A DNA stretch of 64,000 nucleotides from an uncultured Opitutaceae bacterium. Its GTDB lineage: Bacteria; Verrucomicrobiota; Verrucomicrobiia; Opitutales; Opitutaceae. Numbering within the stretch: position 1 is the first letter of the stretch; every line of letters begins with the position of its first letter. The translations under genes were made by a program, and so were the position numbers. Where the stretch lies: positions 37,959 to 101,958 of the forward strand of contig CAIYUN010000051.1 of the NCBI GenBank assembly GCA_903929355.1, read 5' to 3'. Below the pieces are notes generated by a model. It was not told where the DNA came from, did no database searches, and saw only the letters and a list, made by a program, of their open reading frames with translations. Below are positions 8,168 to 16,614 of the stretch, one piece after another.

Positions 8168-9421
8168 TCAAGGCCGGGAGGTGGGCGGTTCGCCGGCGAG
8201 GACTTTTTTGGCGCGGGGCAGGTCGAGTTCATTTTCCCACCGGGCCACGGTGATCGTTGCGACGCCGTTGCCGATGAGGTTGGTGAGCGCGCGGGCTTCC
8301 GACATGAACCGGTCAATACCCACCAGCAGCGAGAGGCTGGCGACCGGAATGGGCGTCGAGGAGAGCGTGGCCGACAAGGTGACGAACCCGCCGCCCGTGA
8401 CCGCGGCGGCGCCCTTGGAAGTGAGCAGCAGCAGCGTCAGCACGCCGACCTGCTGCCAGAGGGTGAGCGGGGTGTCGGTGGCCTGGGCGAGGAAGATCGC
8501 GGCCATCGTCAGGTAGATGCAGGTGCCGTCGAGGTTGAACGAGTAGCCCGAGGGCAGCACGAGCCCGACGACCGACTTGGAGCAGCCCAGGTTTTCCAGC
8601 TTGGCCATCATGCCGGGCAGGGCCGACTCCGACGAGGAGGTGCCCAGCACGAGGAACAGCTCCTCGCGGATGTAGCGGAGGAATTTCAGCAGGCTCAGCC
8701 CGTTCAGCCGCATGATGGCGCCAAGCACCACCGCGATGAACACGAACATGGTGAGGTAGACGCACAGGATCAGCCGGCCCAGCGCCAGCAGCGCCCCGGC
8801 GCCCTGGCTGCCCATGGTGTAGGCGATGGCCCCGAAGGCGGCGAGGGGGGCCAGCTTCATCAGCAGGGCCACCATGCCCATCAAAACCTTGGTCACCAGG
8901 TCGAGCAGGTGGAGCAACGGCTCCGCCCTCGGCCCCAGCCGGGCGACGGCGATCCCGAAGAGCACCGCCACGAGCAGGACCTGCAGGATGTCACCGGAGG
9001 TGAGGGCCCCCGGCAGCGTGGTCGGAATGACGTTGAGCAGAAAGCCCACCACGCTGGTCGGTTTGGCGTAGGCGCCGGCCTGGGTGAGGTCGGCGACGGA
9101 AAGGGTCACATGGCGGCCCGCGCCCGGCTGCACCCAGTTGACGACCACCAGCCCCACCACCAGCGCGAGGGTTGTCACGACCTCAAAATACAACAGCGCC
9201 TTCAGCCCGACGCGCCCCACCTTGCGCAGGTCGGAGACCTGGCCGATGCCGGTCACGATCGTGCAAAAGATGATCGGGCCGATGAGCATCTTGACCAGGC
9301 TCACAAACCCGTCGCCCAAGGGCTTCATGGCCATCGCCTGGGCCGGAAAGAAACCTCCAAACACCGCCCCGGCCACCGTCGCCAGCAGGACCCAGACATA
9401 GAGATGGCGAAAGAGCTTCAT
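8168..9421 (-). CDS. Dicarboxylate/amino-acid:cation symporter, DctA-like
   Basis: Inner-membrane secondary transporter (417 aa) of the DAACS/SLC1 family, importing C4-dicarboxylates or acidic amino acids with Na+ or H+. The re-entrant loop motif GTSSSESALPGM and the TM7 motif NLDGTCIYLTMAAIFLAQ are present, as is the C-terminal MSEARALTNLIGNGVATI. The track ORF starts at 9472; the ATG at 9421 gives MKLFRHLYVWVLLATVAGAV, the normal DctA start. The Ser-rich loop and the TM8 SEARALTNLIGN segment favour DctA over GltP. No dctBD genes are nearby. A spaced direct repeat lies upstream. Confidence 0.92.
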   Translation of the reverse strand: MKLFRHLYVWVLLATVAGAVFGGFFPAQAMAMKPLGDGFVSLVKMLIGPIIFCTIVTGIGQVSDLRKVGRVGLKALLYFEVVTTLALVVGLVVVNWVQPGAGRHVTLSVADLTQAGAYAKPTSVVGFLLNVIPTTLPGALTSGDILQVLLVAVLFGIAVARLGPRAEPLLHLLDLVTKVLMGMVALLMKLAPLAAFGAIAYTMGSQGAGALLALGRLILCVYLTMFVFIAVVLGAIMRLNGLSLLKFLRYIREELFLVLGTSSSESALPGMMAKLENLGCSKSVVGLVLPSGYSFNLDGTCIYLTMAAIFLAQATDTPLTLWQQVGVLTLLLLTSKGAAAVTGGGFVTLSATLSSTPIPVASLSLLVGIDRFMSEARALTNLIGNGVATITVARWENELDLPRAKKVLAGEPPTSRP

Positions 9422-9495
9422 GGGATGGGGCGGGCGGCGGTTCAACTTCAGGTCCGACGCGTTAGGGACCACGCGCCTTCCCCATCACAAGTATA

Positions 9496-9525
9496 TGACA
9501 TAAGAGACGTTGACATAAAGTCTCT
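9496..9525. promoter_or_regulatory. Spaced direct repeat and small dyad upstream of dctA
   Basis: TGACATAA occurs at 9496-9503 and again at 9511-9518, 15 bp apart, about 80-100 bp upstream of the dctA start. In transcription direction this reads TTATGTCA-N7-TTATGTCA. Overlapping it is the dyad AGAGAC-N11-GTCTCT (9503-9525). Tandem 8-mers like this suit a dimeric response regulator. The regulator is unknown. Confidence 0.45.
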
Positions 9526-9585
9526 CGTCGCAGCCACCGGATAAAAATGGACACGACCAAAGCCGAAAGGAAGGGTCATCCCCCC

Positions 9586-11364
9586 TCACTTCAGCAGCAT
9601 GTCCTTGACCGTCTTGCCGGCGGGGATCATCGGGAGCACGTGCTCGGTGTAGGGCACGATCACGTCGAGCACGAACGGCCCATCGCAGTCCAGCATCTCC
9701 TGGATCGCGGCGCGCAGCTCGCTCTTCTTGATCACGCGGCGGCCTTTCACCCCGAACCCCGCGGCGATCTTCACGAAGTCGGGATAGAGCGCGTCGGGGT
9801 TGTCGGGACTGCCGATGTTCTTCTCGTCGCCGAGAATGGTGTTGCCGCGGATGCTGCCGTAGAAACGGTCCTCCCACTGCACGACCATGCCGAGATGCTG
9901 GTTGTTCAGGATCATGGCCTTCGCGGCGATCTTCTCGATGTGCGCGGTGGCCAGCTCCTGAATGTTCATCACGAAGGAACCGTCGCCGTCGATGTCGATG
10001 ACCTGCTTGTCGGGGAAGGCGACCTTGGCGCCGAGGGCGGCCGGGTAGCCGAAGCCCATCGCGCCGAGGCCGAGCGAGCTCAGGTAGCGGCGTGGCTCGT
10101 TGAAGCGGTAGAACTGCGCGGCCCACATCTGGTGCTGGCCCACCCCGGTGGTGATGATGGCCTCGCCCTTCGTCAGCTCGTGGAGCACCTGCACGGCCTC
10201 CTGCGGCACGATGTGACGGCTCTCCTCGTAACCGAAGGGGTAGTCGCGTTTCCAAGCGTTGAGCTGCGTCTGCCAAGGCTTGGTGTCGGGCGGCGTGAAC
10301 TTGTGCGCGGTGGCGAGCTCATTGAGCCGGCGCAGCGCGTAACGGATGTCGCTGACCACCGGGAGCTGGACCCGCTTGTTCTTGTTGTGCTCGGAGGCGT
10401 CGATGTCCACATGGACGATCTTTGCGCCAGCGGCAAAGTGTTTCGTGTCGCCGGTGATGCGATCGTCGAACCTCGCGCCGAGGCAGAGCAGCAGGTCGCT
10501 CTGATCCACGGCCCAGTTGCCGTAGGCGGCGCCGTGCATGCCGAACCACTGGAGCGAGAGCTTGTGCGACTCGGGGAACGCGCCCACGCCCATGAGTGTG
10601 GTGGCGACCATGAGATTGGTTTTCTCCGCAAAGGTCTTCAGCTCGGCGTGCGCGCCGGCGGAGATGAGCCCGCCGCCCGCGTAGATGACGGGCTTTTTCG
10701 CCTCGGCGATGAGGGAGAGAATCTGGTTGAGCTGCTCGTCGGTCGCACGCGGCAGGGCGCCGAGCAACGGGTTGCGGAATTCCGCCGTGGCGGGAAACAC
10801 CGGCTGGAGCTTCTTCTGCTGCACATCCTTGGGGATGTCGATGATGACGGGGCCGGGCCGGCCGGAGTTAGCGATCTGGAAGGCCTCCTTGAAGATGCGC
10901 GGCAGGTCGCTGGCGTCGAGCACGAGGTAGGAGTGCTTCACGATGGGCAGCGTCATGCCGTAGAAGTCGGTCTCCTGGAAGGCCATCTTGCCGATGTATT
11001 TTGAATAGACCTGGCCGGTGATGGCGATGAGCGGCACCGAGTCCATGTAGGCGTCGGCGATGGCGGAGATGAGGTTGGTGGCGCCGGGGCCGCTGGTGGC
11101 CATGCACACGCCGACCTTGCCGGTGGCCCGGGCGTAGCCCTCGGCGGCGAAGGAGCCGCCCTGCTCGTGGCGGGGAAGGATGGTGCGGATCTTCTCCGTG
11201 CGGGCGAGGGCCTGGTGGAGCTCCTGCGACGCGCCGCCGGGATAGGCGAAGATTACGTCCACGCCCTCACGGATGAGGCACTCGACCACGCAGTCGGCGC
11301 CGTTCATCTCGCGGCCGATTTCCGGCGCAGGGAAAGGAGTGGAAGGGGAGGTGGATTTGGGCAT
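9586..11364 (-). CDS. ilvB: Acetolactate synthase large subunit
   Basis: ThDP-, FAD- and Mg-dependent enzyme (592 aa) condensing two pyruvates, or pyruvate and 2-ketobutyrate, in the first common step of branched-chain amino-acid synthesis. Visible: [19 protein letters not shown] with the catalytic Glu, [21 protein letters not shown], the FAD-site RFDDRITGD, the ThDP motif [15 protein letters not shown]...NNQ, and QWEDRFYG, typical of acetohydroxyacid synthases. Length is normal. I chose the ATG at 11364 (MPKSTSPS) after a CCACCGCC tract; 11307 (MNGADCVVE) is a possible alternative. No ilvN or ilvC is adjacent, so the regulatory subunit must be encoded elsewhere. Confidence 0.93.
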   Translation of the reverse strand: MPKSTSPSTPFPAPEIGREMNGADCVVECLIREGVDVIFAYPGGASQELHQALARTEKIRTILPRHEQGGSFAAEGYARATGKVGVCMATSGPGATNLISAIADAYMDSVPLIAITGQVYSKYIGKMAFQETDFYGMTLPIVKHSYLVLDASDLPRIFKEAFQIANSGRPGPVIIDIPKDVQQKKLQPVFPATAEFRNPLLGALPRATDEQLNQILSLIAEAKKPVIYAGGGLISAGAHAELKTFAEKTNLMVATTLMGVGAFPESHKLSLQWFGMHGAAYGNWAVDQSDLLLCLGARFDDRITGDTKHFAAGAKIVHVDIDASEHNKNKRVQLPVVSDIRYALRRLNELATAHKFTPPDTKPWQTQLNAWKRDYPFGYEESRHIVPQEAVQVLHELTKGEAIITTGVGQHQMWAAQFYRFNEPRRYLSSLGLGAMGFGYPAALGAKVAFPDKQVIDIDGDGSFVMNIQELATAHIEKIAAKAMILNNQHLGMVVQWEDRFYGSIRGNTILGDEKNIGSPDNPDALYPDFVKIAAGFGVKGRRVIKKSELRAAIQEMLDCDGPFVLDVIVPYTEHVLPMIPAGKTVKDMLLK

Positions 11365-11736
11365 GGCGGTGGCGGATTGGAACAGAGGGCAGAAACCAAC
11401 CACAACGGGAGAGCGGAGGCAATCACGGAGTTAGTGACCGCCAATCGGCGCAGATCTTTGCCAAATCTGGAACACGGAACACCAGGTTGAACAGGAGGTA
11501 ACAGAGGAAACGGAGGGAGGAAGAGGGTTATAGACCCAAAGCCGCGGAGGGAACAGGGCTGAGGGGACATAGAATCACGGAGGTTTTGCACAAGTTCGCG
11601 AAAGTAGCAAAGAAACGGAAACCCGGGCGTGCCGGTGCCTTGGCGCCCTCTGCGCTCGTTACGTGATAATTTGCGAGCAGAAAACCAACACCTTTTCGGT
11701 TGGCAGCCAGACCGGACGCAACGCACGCTGACAGCC
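11365..11736. other. Divergent spacer between ilvB and ymdB
   Basis: 372 bp without a supportable gene. It contains GGAACAC twice in a row (11469-11482) and three ~10-bp words GAACAGGAGG/TAACAGAGGA/AACGGAGGGA (11489-11518), part of the intergenic repeat family. Promoters for both genes must lie here, but none shows a clear consensus, and I see no clear leader-peptide attenuator for ilvB. Confidence 0.5.
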
Positions 11737-12525
11737 ATGCTGAAGATCCTTTTCATCGGTGACATCGTCGGGCGGCCGGGGCGCGACATCGTGGTGGCGG
11801 AGGTGCCGCGGCTCCGTGCGGAGATGGGACTCGACGTGGTCATCGCCAACGCTGAAAACGCGGCCGCCGGCGCGGGCATTACGGCCGCCATTGCCAAGGC
11901 GATCCTCGCCGCCGGCGTGGATGTCATCACGCTCGGCGACCACGTGTGGGACCAGCGCGGCTGGGAGACCGAGATCGGCGGTCTGGAGCGGGTGTGCCGT
12001 CCGGCCAACCTGCCCGCCGCCTGCCCGGGCCGCGAACTGGTGGTGGTCGAAGTGAAAGGGGTGCGGCTGGCGGTGCTCACACTGCTCGGCCGCACGTATA
12101 TCAACCTCAAGGCCGAATGCCCGTTTCTCGCGGCCGACGCCCTGCTCGCCCGGCACGCCGGCGCGGCGGACGCGTTTTTCGTGGAGATCCACGCCGAGGC
12201 GACGAGCGAGAAACAGGCGCTGGGCTGGCATCTCGACGGCCGGGCGGTAGCGGTCATCGGCACGCACACGCATGTGCCGACGGCCGACGCCTCCGTGCTG
12301 CCCGGCGGCACCGCGTTCCTGTGCGACGCGGGCATGACAGGGCCCTACGCCAGCGTGCTGGGCCGCGAGGTGAAGCCGGTGGTCGCGCGGTTTCTCGACG
12401 GGATGCCGCGCAAGTTTGAGGTGGCCGAGGGCGACGTGCGACTCTCCGGCGTGGTGGTCGAATATGACCCGGCGGTCAGACGCGCCACGCGCTGCGAACT
12501 GATCACGGTGCGGAAGGTGCGGTGA
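11737..12525 (+). CDS. YmdB-family metallophosphoesterase
   Basis: Cytoplasmic dinuclear-metal phosphodiesterase (262 aa) of the TIGR00282/YmdB family; characterised members hydrolyse 2',3'-cyclic nucleotides. All metal-site motifs are present: GDIVGRPGR at the N-terminus, [33 protein letters not shown] and [11 protein letters not shown]. Length matches the family. The track ORF starts at 11629, but the ATG at 11737 gives [12 protein letters not shown], the conserved start. It is monocistronic here, between two spacers, so context does not help with its role. Confidence 0.92.
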   Translation: MLKILFIGDIVGRPGRDIVVAEVPRLRAEMGLDVVIANAENAAAGAGITAAIAKAILAAGVDVITLGDHVWDQRGWETEIGGLERVCRPANLPAACPGRELVVVEVKGVRLAVLTLLGRTYINLKAECPFLAADALLARHAGAADAFFVEIHAEATSEKQALGWHLDGRAVAVIGTHTHVPTADASVLPGGTAFLCDAGMTGPYASVLGREVKPVVARFLDGMPRKFEVAEGDVRLSGVVVEYDPAVRRATRCELITVRKVR

Positions 12526-12539
12526 GACCGCGGACGGAT

Positions 12540-12567
12540 GGAGTCTGGAGCCAGGAGCCAGGAGACG
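12540..12567. repeat. 7-bp-period array (GGAGNCN words)
   Basis: Four contiguous heptads, GGAGTCT, GGAGCCA, GGAGCCA, GGAGACG, in the spacer downstream of ymdB. The two central units are identical and the outer ones differ at one or two bases. One member of the heptad family described in the findings. Confidence 0.85.
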
Positions 12568-12665
12568 GAAAGATTTCGAGGTTGGGACCAAGGCCGGCCT
12601 TGCCCCATTCGGGGCCGTCGTCCAAGCTCGCCTCCACCCCTGTCCTTGCCCAACCCCGTCCCGTC

Positions 12666-14462
12666 ATGAACCTCCCGACCCCCGTCCTGGTCCTGGGCCT
12701 CGCCCTCGCCGTCCTGCCCGCCGCCCGTGCGGCGGAAAGCTATCCGCCGAACCCGGACTCGCAGCGCCACGACGGCGTGCCGGCGGGTGAGCAGATCAAG
12801 TTCACTTTCGACACCTCCAGGATTTTCCCCGGCACCACGCGCAACGTGACGGTGTATGTGCCGAAGCAATATGACCCGGCGAAGCCGGCGTGCGTCTATG
12901 TCAACCAGGACGGCGTGCAGTGGAACGCGCCGGTGGTGTTCGACAACCTCATCGCCGCCGGGGCCATGCCCGTGACCATCGCCGTGTTCTCCACCCCGGG
13001 CGTGGTGAAGACCGCCACGCCGGCTGCGGCGCTCGACCGGTTCAACCGCAGCCTCGAATACGACGGGCTGGGCGACGCCTACGCGCGGTTCCTACTCGAG
13101 GAGCTGCTGCCCGCCGTCGAGACCAAGGCCACCGCCGACGGCCGCGCGATCCATCTCTCGCACGACGGCAACGACCGCGCGATCGGCGGCTCGAGCAGCG
13201 GCGCGATCGCGGCGTTCACGGCGGCCTGGGAGCGGCCGGACGCGTTCACGCGGGTGTTCACCGCCATCGGCACCTTCGTCGGCCTGCGCGGGGGCAACGA
13301 CTACCCCACGCTCATCCGCAAGGTTGAGCCGAAGCCGCTGCGGGTGTTTCTCCAGGACGGCTCGTCCGACCAGAACATCTACGGCGGCGACTGGTGGATG
13401 GCCAACCAGGAGATGGAGCGCGCGCTCACCTACGCCGGCTACGAGGTCAATCATGCCTGGGGCACCGGCGCGCACAGCGGCGCGCAGGGCAACGCGATTT
13501 TCCCCGACGTGATGCGCTGGCTCTGGAAGGACTGGCCGCAACCCGTGAAGGCCGCGCTGCTCAAGTCCGACCGGGTGGGGAAGATCGTGATTCCAGGGGA
13601 GGGATGGAAAGAGTTGATCGTGAACCAGCCCCCCACAAGCGCCCTGGCGGCAAACGCCCGAGGAGAAGTTTTCGGCTTTGGAGGAATTTCTCGCGTTATC
13701 AGCAGCTCGACGTTCAATGTTGGAATTGATGGCAAGATTGTGCCCAAGCCCAAGGGTTTTGGTTTTGCGGGTGCTGGGATCACTGCGGCGGCCTTTGGAC
13801 CCGATAACCGACTCTATTCGAACTTTATGACTCCAGTCGGCGACGGTATCGACGCCGTGGAGGAAGGTGGCTCAACGTCATCGATCATAATTGCGCCCAA
13901 CAACCAAGATCCTAAATTTCAATTGTTCCGCCCAGCCTTGGTCCTCGCCCATAATGGCAACCTTTACGCTGCGAGCGGGCACCAAGTCCTGCTGGTGAAA
14001 CCCACGGGTGACATAAGCAAGGAGGGTGAGGATGAGCCGGCCGCCGGAGGCCTAGCCCTTTCCTCTGACCAGTCTCTCCTTTATCTGTCGGAGGCCGATT
14101 CGCACTGGGTGGACAGCTACACCATCAAGGCCGACGGGACTCTGGCGAACAAACAGCGCTATTTCTGGCTCCATGCGCCGGACACGGCGGACAACAGCGG
14201 GGCCGCCGGCATGTGCGTGGACCGCGGCGGCAGCCTCTATGTCGCGACGGCGATGGGATTGCAGGTGTGTGACCAGGCGGGGCGGGTCAATTGCATCCTG
14301 CCGCTCCCGGGCAACGCCAAGCCGACCTCCGTTTGTTTCGGCGGGGCCAACTTCGACACGCTCTTTGTCGCCTGCGGCGACAAAGTTTTCCTGCGCAAGC
14401 TCAACGCCCACGGCGCCAACGGCTGGGACACCCCCACCAAGCCCGCCGCGCCGCAGTTGTGA
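12666..14462 (+). CDS. Secreted CE1-type esterase fused to a beta-propeller domain
   Basis: Exported protein (598 aa). A signal peptide (MNLPTPVLVLGLALAVLPAARAA) precedes an alpha/beta-hydrolase of the enterochelin/feruloyl-esterase type (about residues 40-300; nucleophile elbow IGGSSSGAIAA, probable catalytic His in TGAHSGAQG). The C-terminal ~290 residues form an SMP-30/NHL-like propeller (ALSSDQSLLYLSEADSHWVDSY, GGSLYVATAMGLQVC). Such fusions occur in polysaccharide-degrading bacteria and probably release acyl groups from glycans. The ATG at 12666 gives the signal peptide; the track start at 12522 runs through repeats. DNA from about 13590 to 14060 is clearly less GC-rich than the flanks, suggesting a mosaic gene. 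Confidence 0.85.
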   Translation: MNLPTPVLVLGLALAVLPAARAAESYPPNPDSQRHDGVPAGEQIKFTFDTSRIFPGTTRNVTVYVPKQYDPAKPACVYVNQDGVQWNAPVVFDNLIAAGAMPVTIAVFSTPGVVKTATPAAALDRFNRSLEYDGLGDAYARFLLEELLPAVETKATADGRAIHLSHDGNDRAIGGSSSGAIAAFTAAWERPDAFTRVFTAIGTFVGLRGGNDYPTLIRKVEPKPLRVFLQDGSSDQNIYGGDWWMANQEMERALTYAGYEVNHAWGTGAHSGAQGNAIFPDVMRWLWKDWPQPVKAALLKSDRVGKIVIPGEGWKELIVNQPPTSALAANARGEVFGFGGISRVISSSTFNVGIDGKIVPKPKGFGFAGAGITAAAFGPDNRLYSNFMTPVGDGIDAVEEGGSTSSIIIAPNNQDPKFQLFRPALVLAHNGNLYAASGHQVLLVKPTGDISKEGEDEPAAGGLALSSDQSLLYLSEADSHWVDSYTIKADGTLANKQRYFWLHAPDTADNSGAAGMCVDRGGSLYVATAMGLQVCDQAGRVNCILPLPGNAKPTSVCFGGANFDTLFVACGDKVFLRKLNAHGANGWDTPTKPAAPQL

Positions 14463-14504
14463 GCCGGGTTGTCCTCTGTAGGGGCGCAGTGTTGTTGCCT
14501 TATA

Positions 14505-14552
14505 TGTAGCCGGCCTAGCCGAGGCCGGACGGGGTCAGCGACCCCGGCTACA
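14505..14552. repeat. REP-like element folding as a three-way junction
   Basis: Outer stem TGTAGCC...GGCTACA closes two inner hairpins, GGCCT-AGCCG-AGGCC and CGGGGTC-AGC-GACCCCG. It lies between two convergent genes and could stop transcription from either side. A decayed relative lies at about 16458-16487 (ATGTAGCCGGGGGTTGGTGA). Just upstream, TGTAGGGGCGCAGTGTTG looks like half of another GC-rich palindrome. Confidence 0.75.
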
Positions 14553-14578
14553 GATGTCTGCCGGGAACCACCAACACC

Positions 14579-15604
14579 TCAGGGGATGATGCCGGCGTCC
14601 TTCAGGACTTTTTCGAAATTGTCCCGGTTGATGAAGGTACCGGCGGTGCGGGTGTCGGCGGCCGGCGCGGTGCCGTCCTTGATCCAATGATACATCATCT
14701 CGGAGGTCTGGCCCCCCTCGCCGGGCGCGGAGACAAAGACCGAGCCAAAAAAGCCCGTCGGGGTCGGCTTGCGGAGCTCGTCGATGCAGTCGGTGCCGTT
14801 GATGCCCACGCCGATGATGTCGGCGGCGGCAAAGCCGCGGCCCTCGGTGGCGCGGACGGCCCCGAGTGTCGCGGTGTCGTTCATGCCGGCCACCAGCCAG
14901 TGCTTCACGTCGGGCTGCTGGGTGAGCAGGATGTTGGCGGCGTCGCGGCTGCCGGGCACGTCGGTGGTCTTCTGCGGGGCCTTGAAGATGCGGTCCGCAG
15001 GGAGGCCGGCGGCCGTGAGCGCCCGGATGATGCCGTCGGTGCGGTTGCGGGCGGTGTCGAGCTCCTCAAAGGTGATGATGCACGCGCCGGTGTCCGCCGC
15101 GGTCCAGCCGCGCTTTTTCATCTCGGTGGCCAGCGCCACGCCGGAGGCCTCGCCGATCTTGCCCGCCGACATGCCGAGATAGGGCACCTCGGTCAGAAAC
15201 TTGCCGTCGGCCCCGATGAACTGGTCGTCCACGGTGATGACCTTGAGGCCGGCCGCCTTCGCCTTGGCCACGATGGCGGGGCCGAGATGCACGTCGGGCG
15301 TGCAGATGACAAAGCCCTGCGCGCCATTGGCGGCGAGGCTGTCGATGGCGGCCAGCACCTTGCCCCCGTCCTGCGCGCCGAGTTTGACGACCTCGAAGCC
15401 GTCCTGGGCGGCGGCCTGGTCGGCGCCCTTCCACTCAAATTGGAACCAAGGTTCCTCAGGTTGTTTTACGAGGTAACCGATTTTGACCTTGGCGGCGCCC
15501 GGCGCGGCGGCAGCGCTGGCGGGCGTGGCGGAGTCGGGGGATTTGGCGCAGCCGGCGAGGAGAGCGAGGACGGCAGCCAGGAGGGGAAGGGGTGACTTTG
15601 ACAT
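14579..15604 (-). CDS. AraF-like sugar ABC transporter substrate-binding lipoprotein
   Basis: Exported pentose/hexose-binding protein (341 aa) resembling L-arabinose-binding protein AraF. A lipoprotein signal (LLAAVLALLAGC, lipobox LAGC) is followed by the type-1 periplasmic-binding fold: KIGYLVKQPEEPWFQFEWKG, GFVICTPD, KVITVDDQFIGADG, GMNDTATLGAVRATEGRG and VGINGTDCIDELRKP, all close to the AraF pattern. Starts after a CCACC tract. No ATP-binding or permease gene lies beside it, so it is an orphan here; it may serve a transporter encoded elsewhere or act in sensing. Confidence 0.9.
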   Translation of the reverse strand: MSKSPLPLLAAVLALLAGCAKSPDSATPASAAAAPGAAKVKIGYLVKQPEEPWFQFEWKGADQAAAQDGFEVVKLGAQDGGKVLAAIDSLAANGAQGFVICTPDVHLGPAIVAKAKAAGLKVITVDDQFIGADGKFLTEVPYLGMSAGKIGEASGVALATEMKKRGWTAADTGACIITFEELDTARNRTDGIIRALTAAGLPADRIFKAPQKTTDVPGSRDAANILLTQQPDVKHWLVAGMNDTATLGAVRATEGRGFAAADIIGVGINGTDCIDELRKPTPTGFFGSVFVSAPGEGGQTSEMMYHWIKDGTAPAADTRTAGTFINRDNFEKVLKDAGIIP

Positions 15605-15677
15605 GGTGGAACAAGATACGTGGTTGCCTGCCGTGGGACCACCGGTCCGCAGCGCGGGATCCGGTGGTGATCCGCCG

Positions 15678-16271
15678 CTAGGCGGCGTGCTTCTGATAAA
15701 CGCTCACCCGCGCGGGCGGGAGGTTGCGCCACACGATGTCGGAGCAGCGCAGGTGAAACTTTTCCGAGCCATGCTGGCCGCTGTTGCCGAGGTGATAGCT
15801 GTATTGCACCCAGCAGCCGCCGGGCCGGAGCAGGCGGCGGATCGCGTCGGCCAGACTGCGGGTGAACTCCTCCTTGAACTGCCGCAGCGGCAGGCTGGAC
15901 ATGACCGCGCCCACCCGGTGCTCCCCCCTCCCGTGCTCGCGCAACAGGGCCGCCATCTCGCGGGCGTCGCCGGTGATGATGCTGATGGCGGGAAAACGTT
16001 CGCGCAAAACCGCAACCAGTTCGGGCGATTTCTCGATGGCGACCAACTGGGAAGCCTTCAACCCGTGCGCCATCAGAGCCTGCGTGATCGCTCCGGTGCC
16101 CGGGCCCAGCTCGACCACCAAGTCATCGGGGTCGGCCGGCAGCCAGCGGGCCATCGCGTTGCCGAGATGCCTCGAACTGGGTGCGATCGCCCCGATCTGG
16201 TTGGGCCGGCGCAGCCATTCCCTGATGAAAAGGGCGCTCGCGCTGAGAGGGTGGCGCGGGGGCTTGGACAC
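15678..16271 (-). CDS. SAM-dependent methyltransferase, PmtA-like
   Basis: Class I methyltransferase (197 aa). FIREWLRRPNQIGAIAPSSRHLGNAMARWL followed by VVELGPGTGAITQALMAHG is the pattern of phospholipid N-methyltransferases (PmtA/PmtX branch), which methylate phosphatidylethanolamine; rRNA adenine dimethylases share the fold. VMSSLPLRQF is the motif IV region. Start is GTG at 16271 after a CCCCCAAA tract. Its TAG stop sits in a small palindrome (CCGCCGCTAGGCGGCG). Lies upstream of the AraF-like gene on the same strand with a 73-nt gap; no functional link is apparent. Confidence 0.8.
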   Translation of the reverse strand: MSKPPRHPLSASALFIREWLRRPNQIGAIAPSSRHLGNAMARWLPADPDDLVVELGPGTGAITQALMAHGLKASQLVAIEKSPELVAVLRERFPAISIITGDAREMAALLREHGRGEHRVGAVMSSLPLRQFKEEFTRSLADAIRRLLRPGGCWVQYSYHLGNSGQHGSEKFHLRCSDIVWRNLPPARVSVYQKHAA

Positions 16272-16614
16272 TTTGGGGGCGGGGGTAATTTAAGTGGAGC
16301 GACGGACGGAAAGAGTGTCGGCCAGGGGCCGGCGAAGGACTGATGGGCTGGGCCGACGCAATCGGGACGCCAGACGGGGTGCAAGCCCCTTTGTCGGGGT
16401 TGGGCGGGGCGGAGTGAAGTGCTTGGGCGGGGCATGTTGAAAGTTGCCCCTCCGGATGTAGCCGGGGGTTGGTGACACCGGATCTGGACGTGCAGATTCG
16501 GACCGGGATCGTCCGCCTGCGCCAAGGCGCCTCCCGTACAATTGATGGAAGCCGGACGCGGGCCACCTCATGCCTGGGAGGCAGGCGGGAAGCCGCGCTA
16601 CCTCCTGAGCAGCC
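16272..16614. other. Spacer with decayed REP-like sequences
   Basis: 343 bp without a supportable gene. It holds a degenerate copy of the GTAGCCGG element (about 16458-16487) and GGAGGCAGGCGGGAAGCC (about 16576-16593), which recurs at 28594-28611 as GGAGGCAGGCTGGGAAGCC. Both lie downstream of the two TolB-like paralogues, so the paralogues appear to share a 3' flanking repeat. Confidence 0.6.

Noticed and set aside
11365-11736. ilv-type attenuator or leader peptide upstream of ilvB
   Set aside because: No short ORF rich in Ile/Leu/Val followed by a terminator hairpin could be found on the minus strand.
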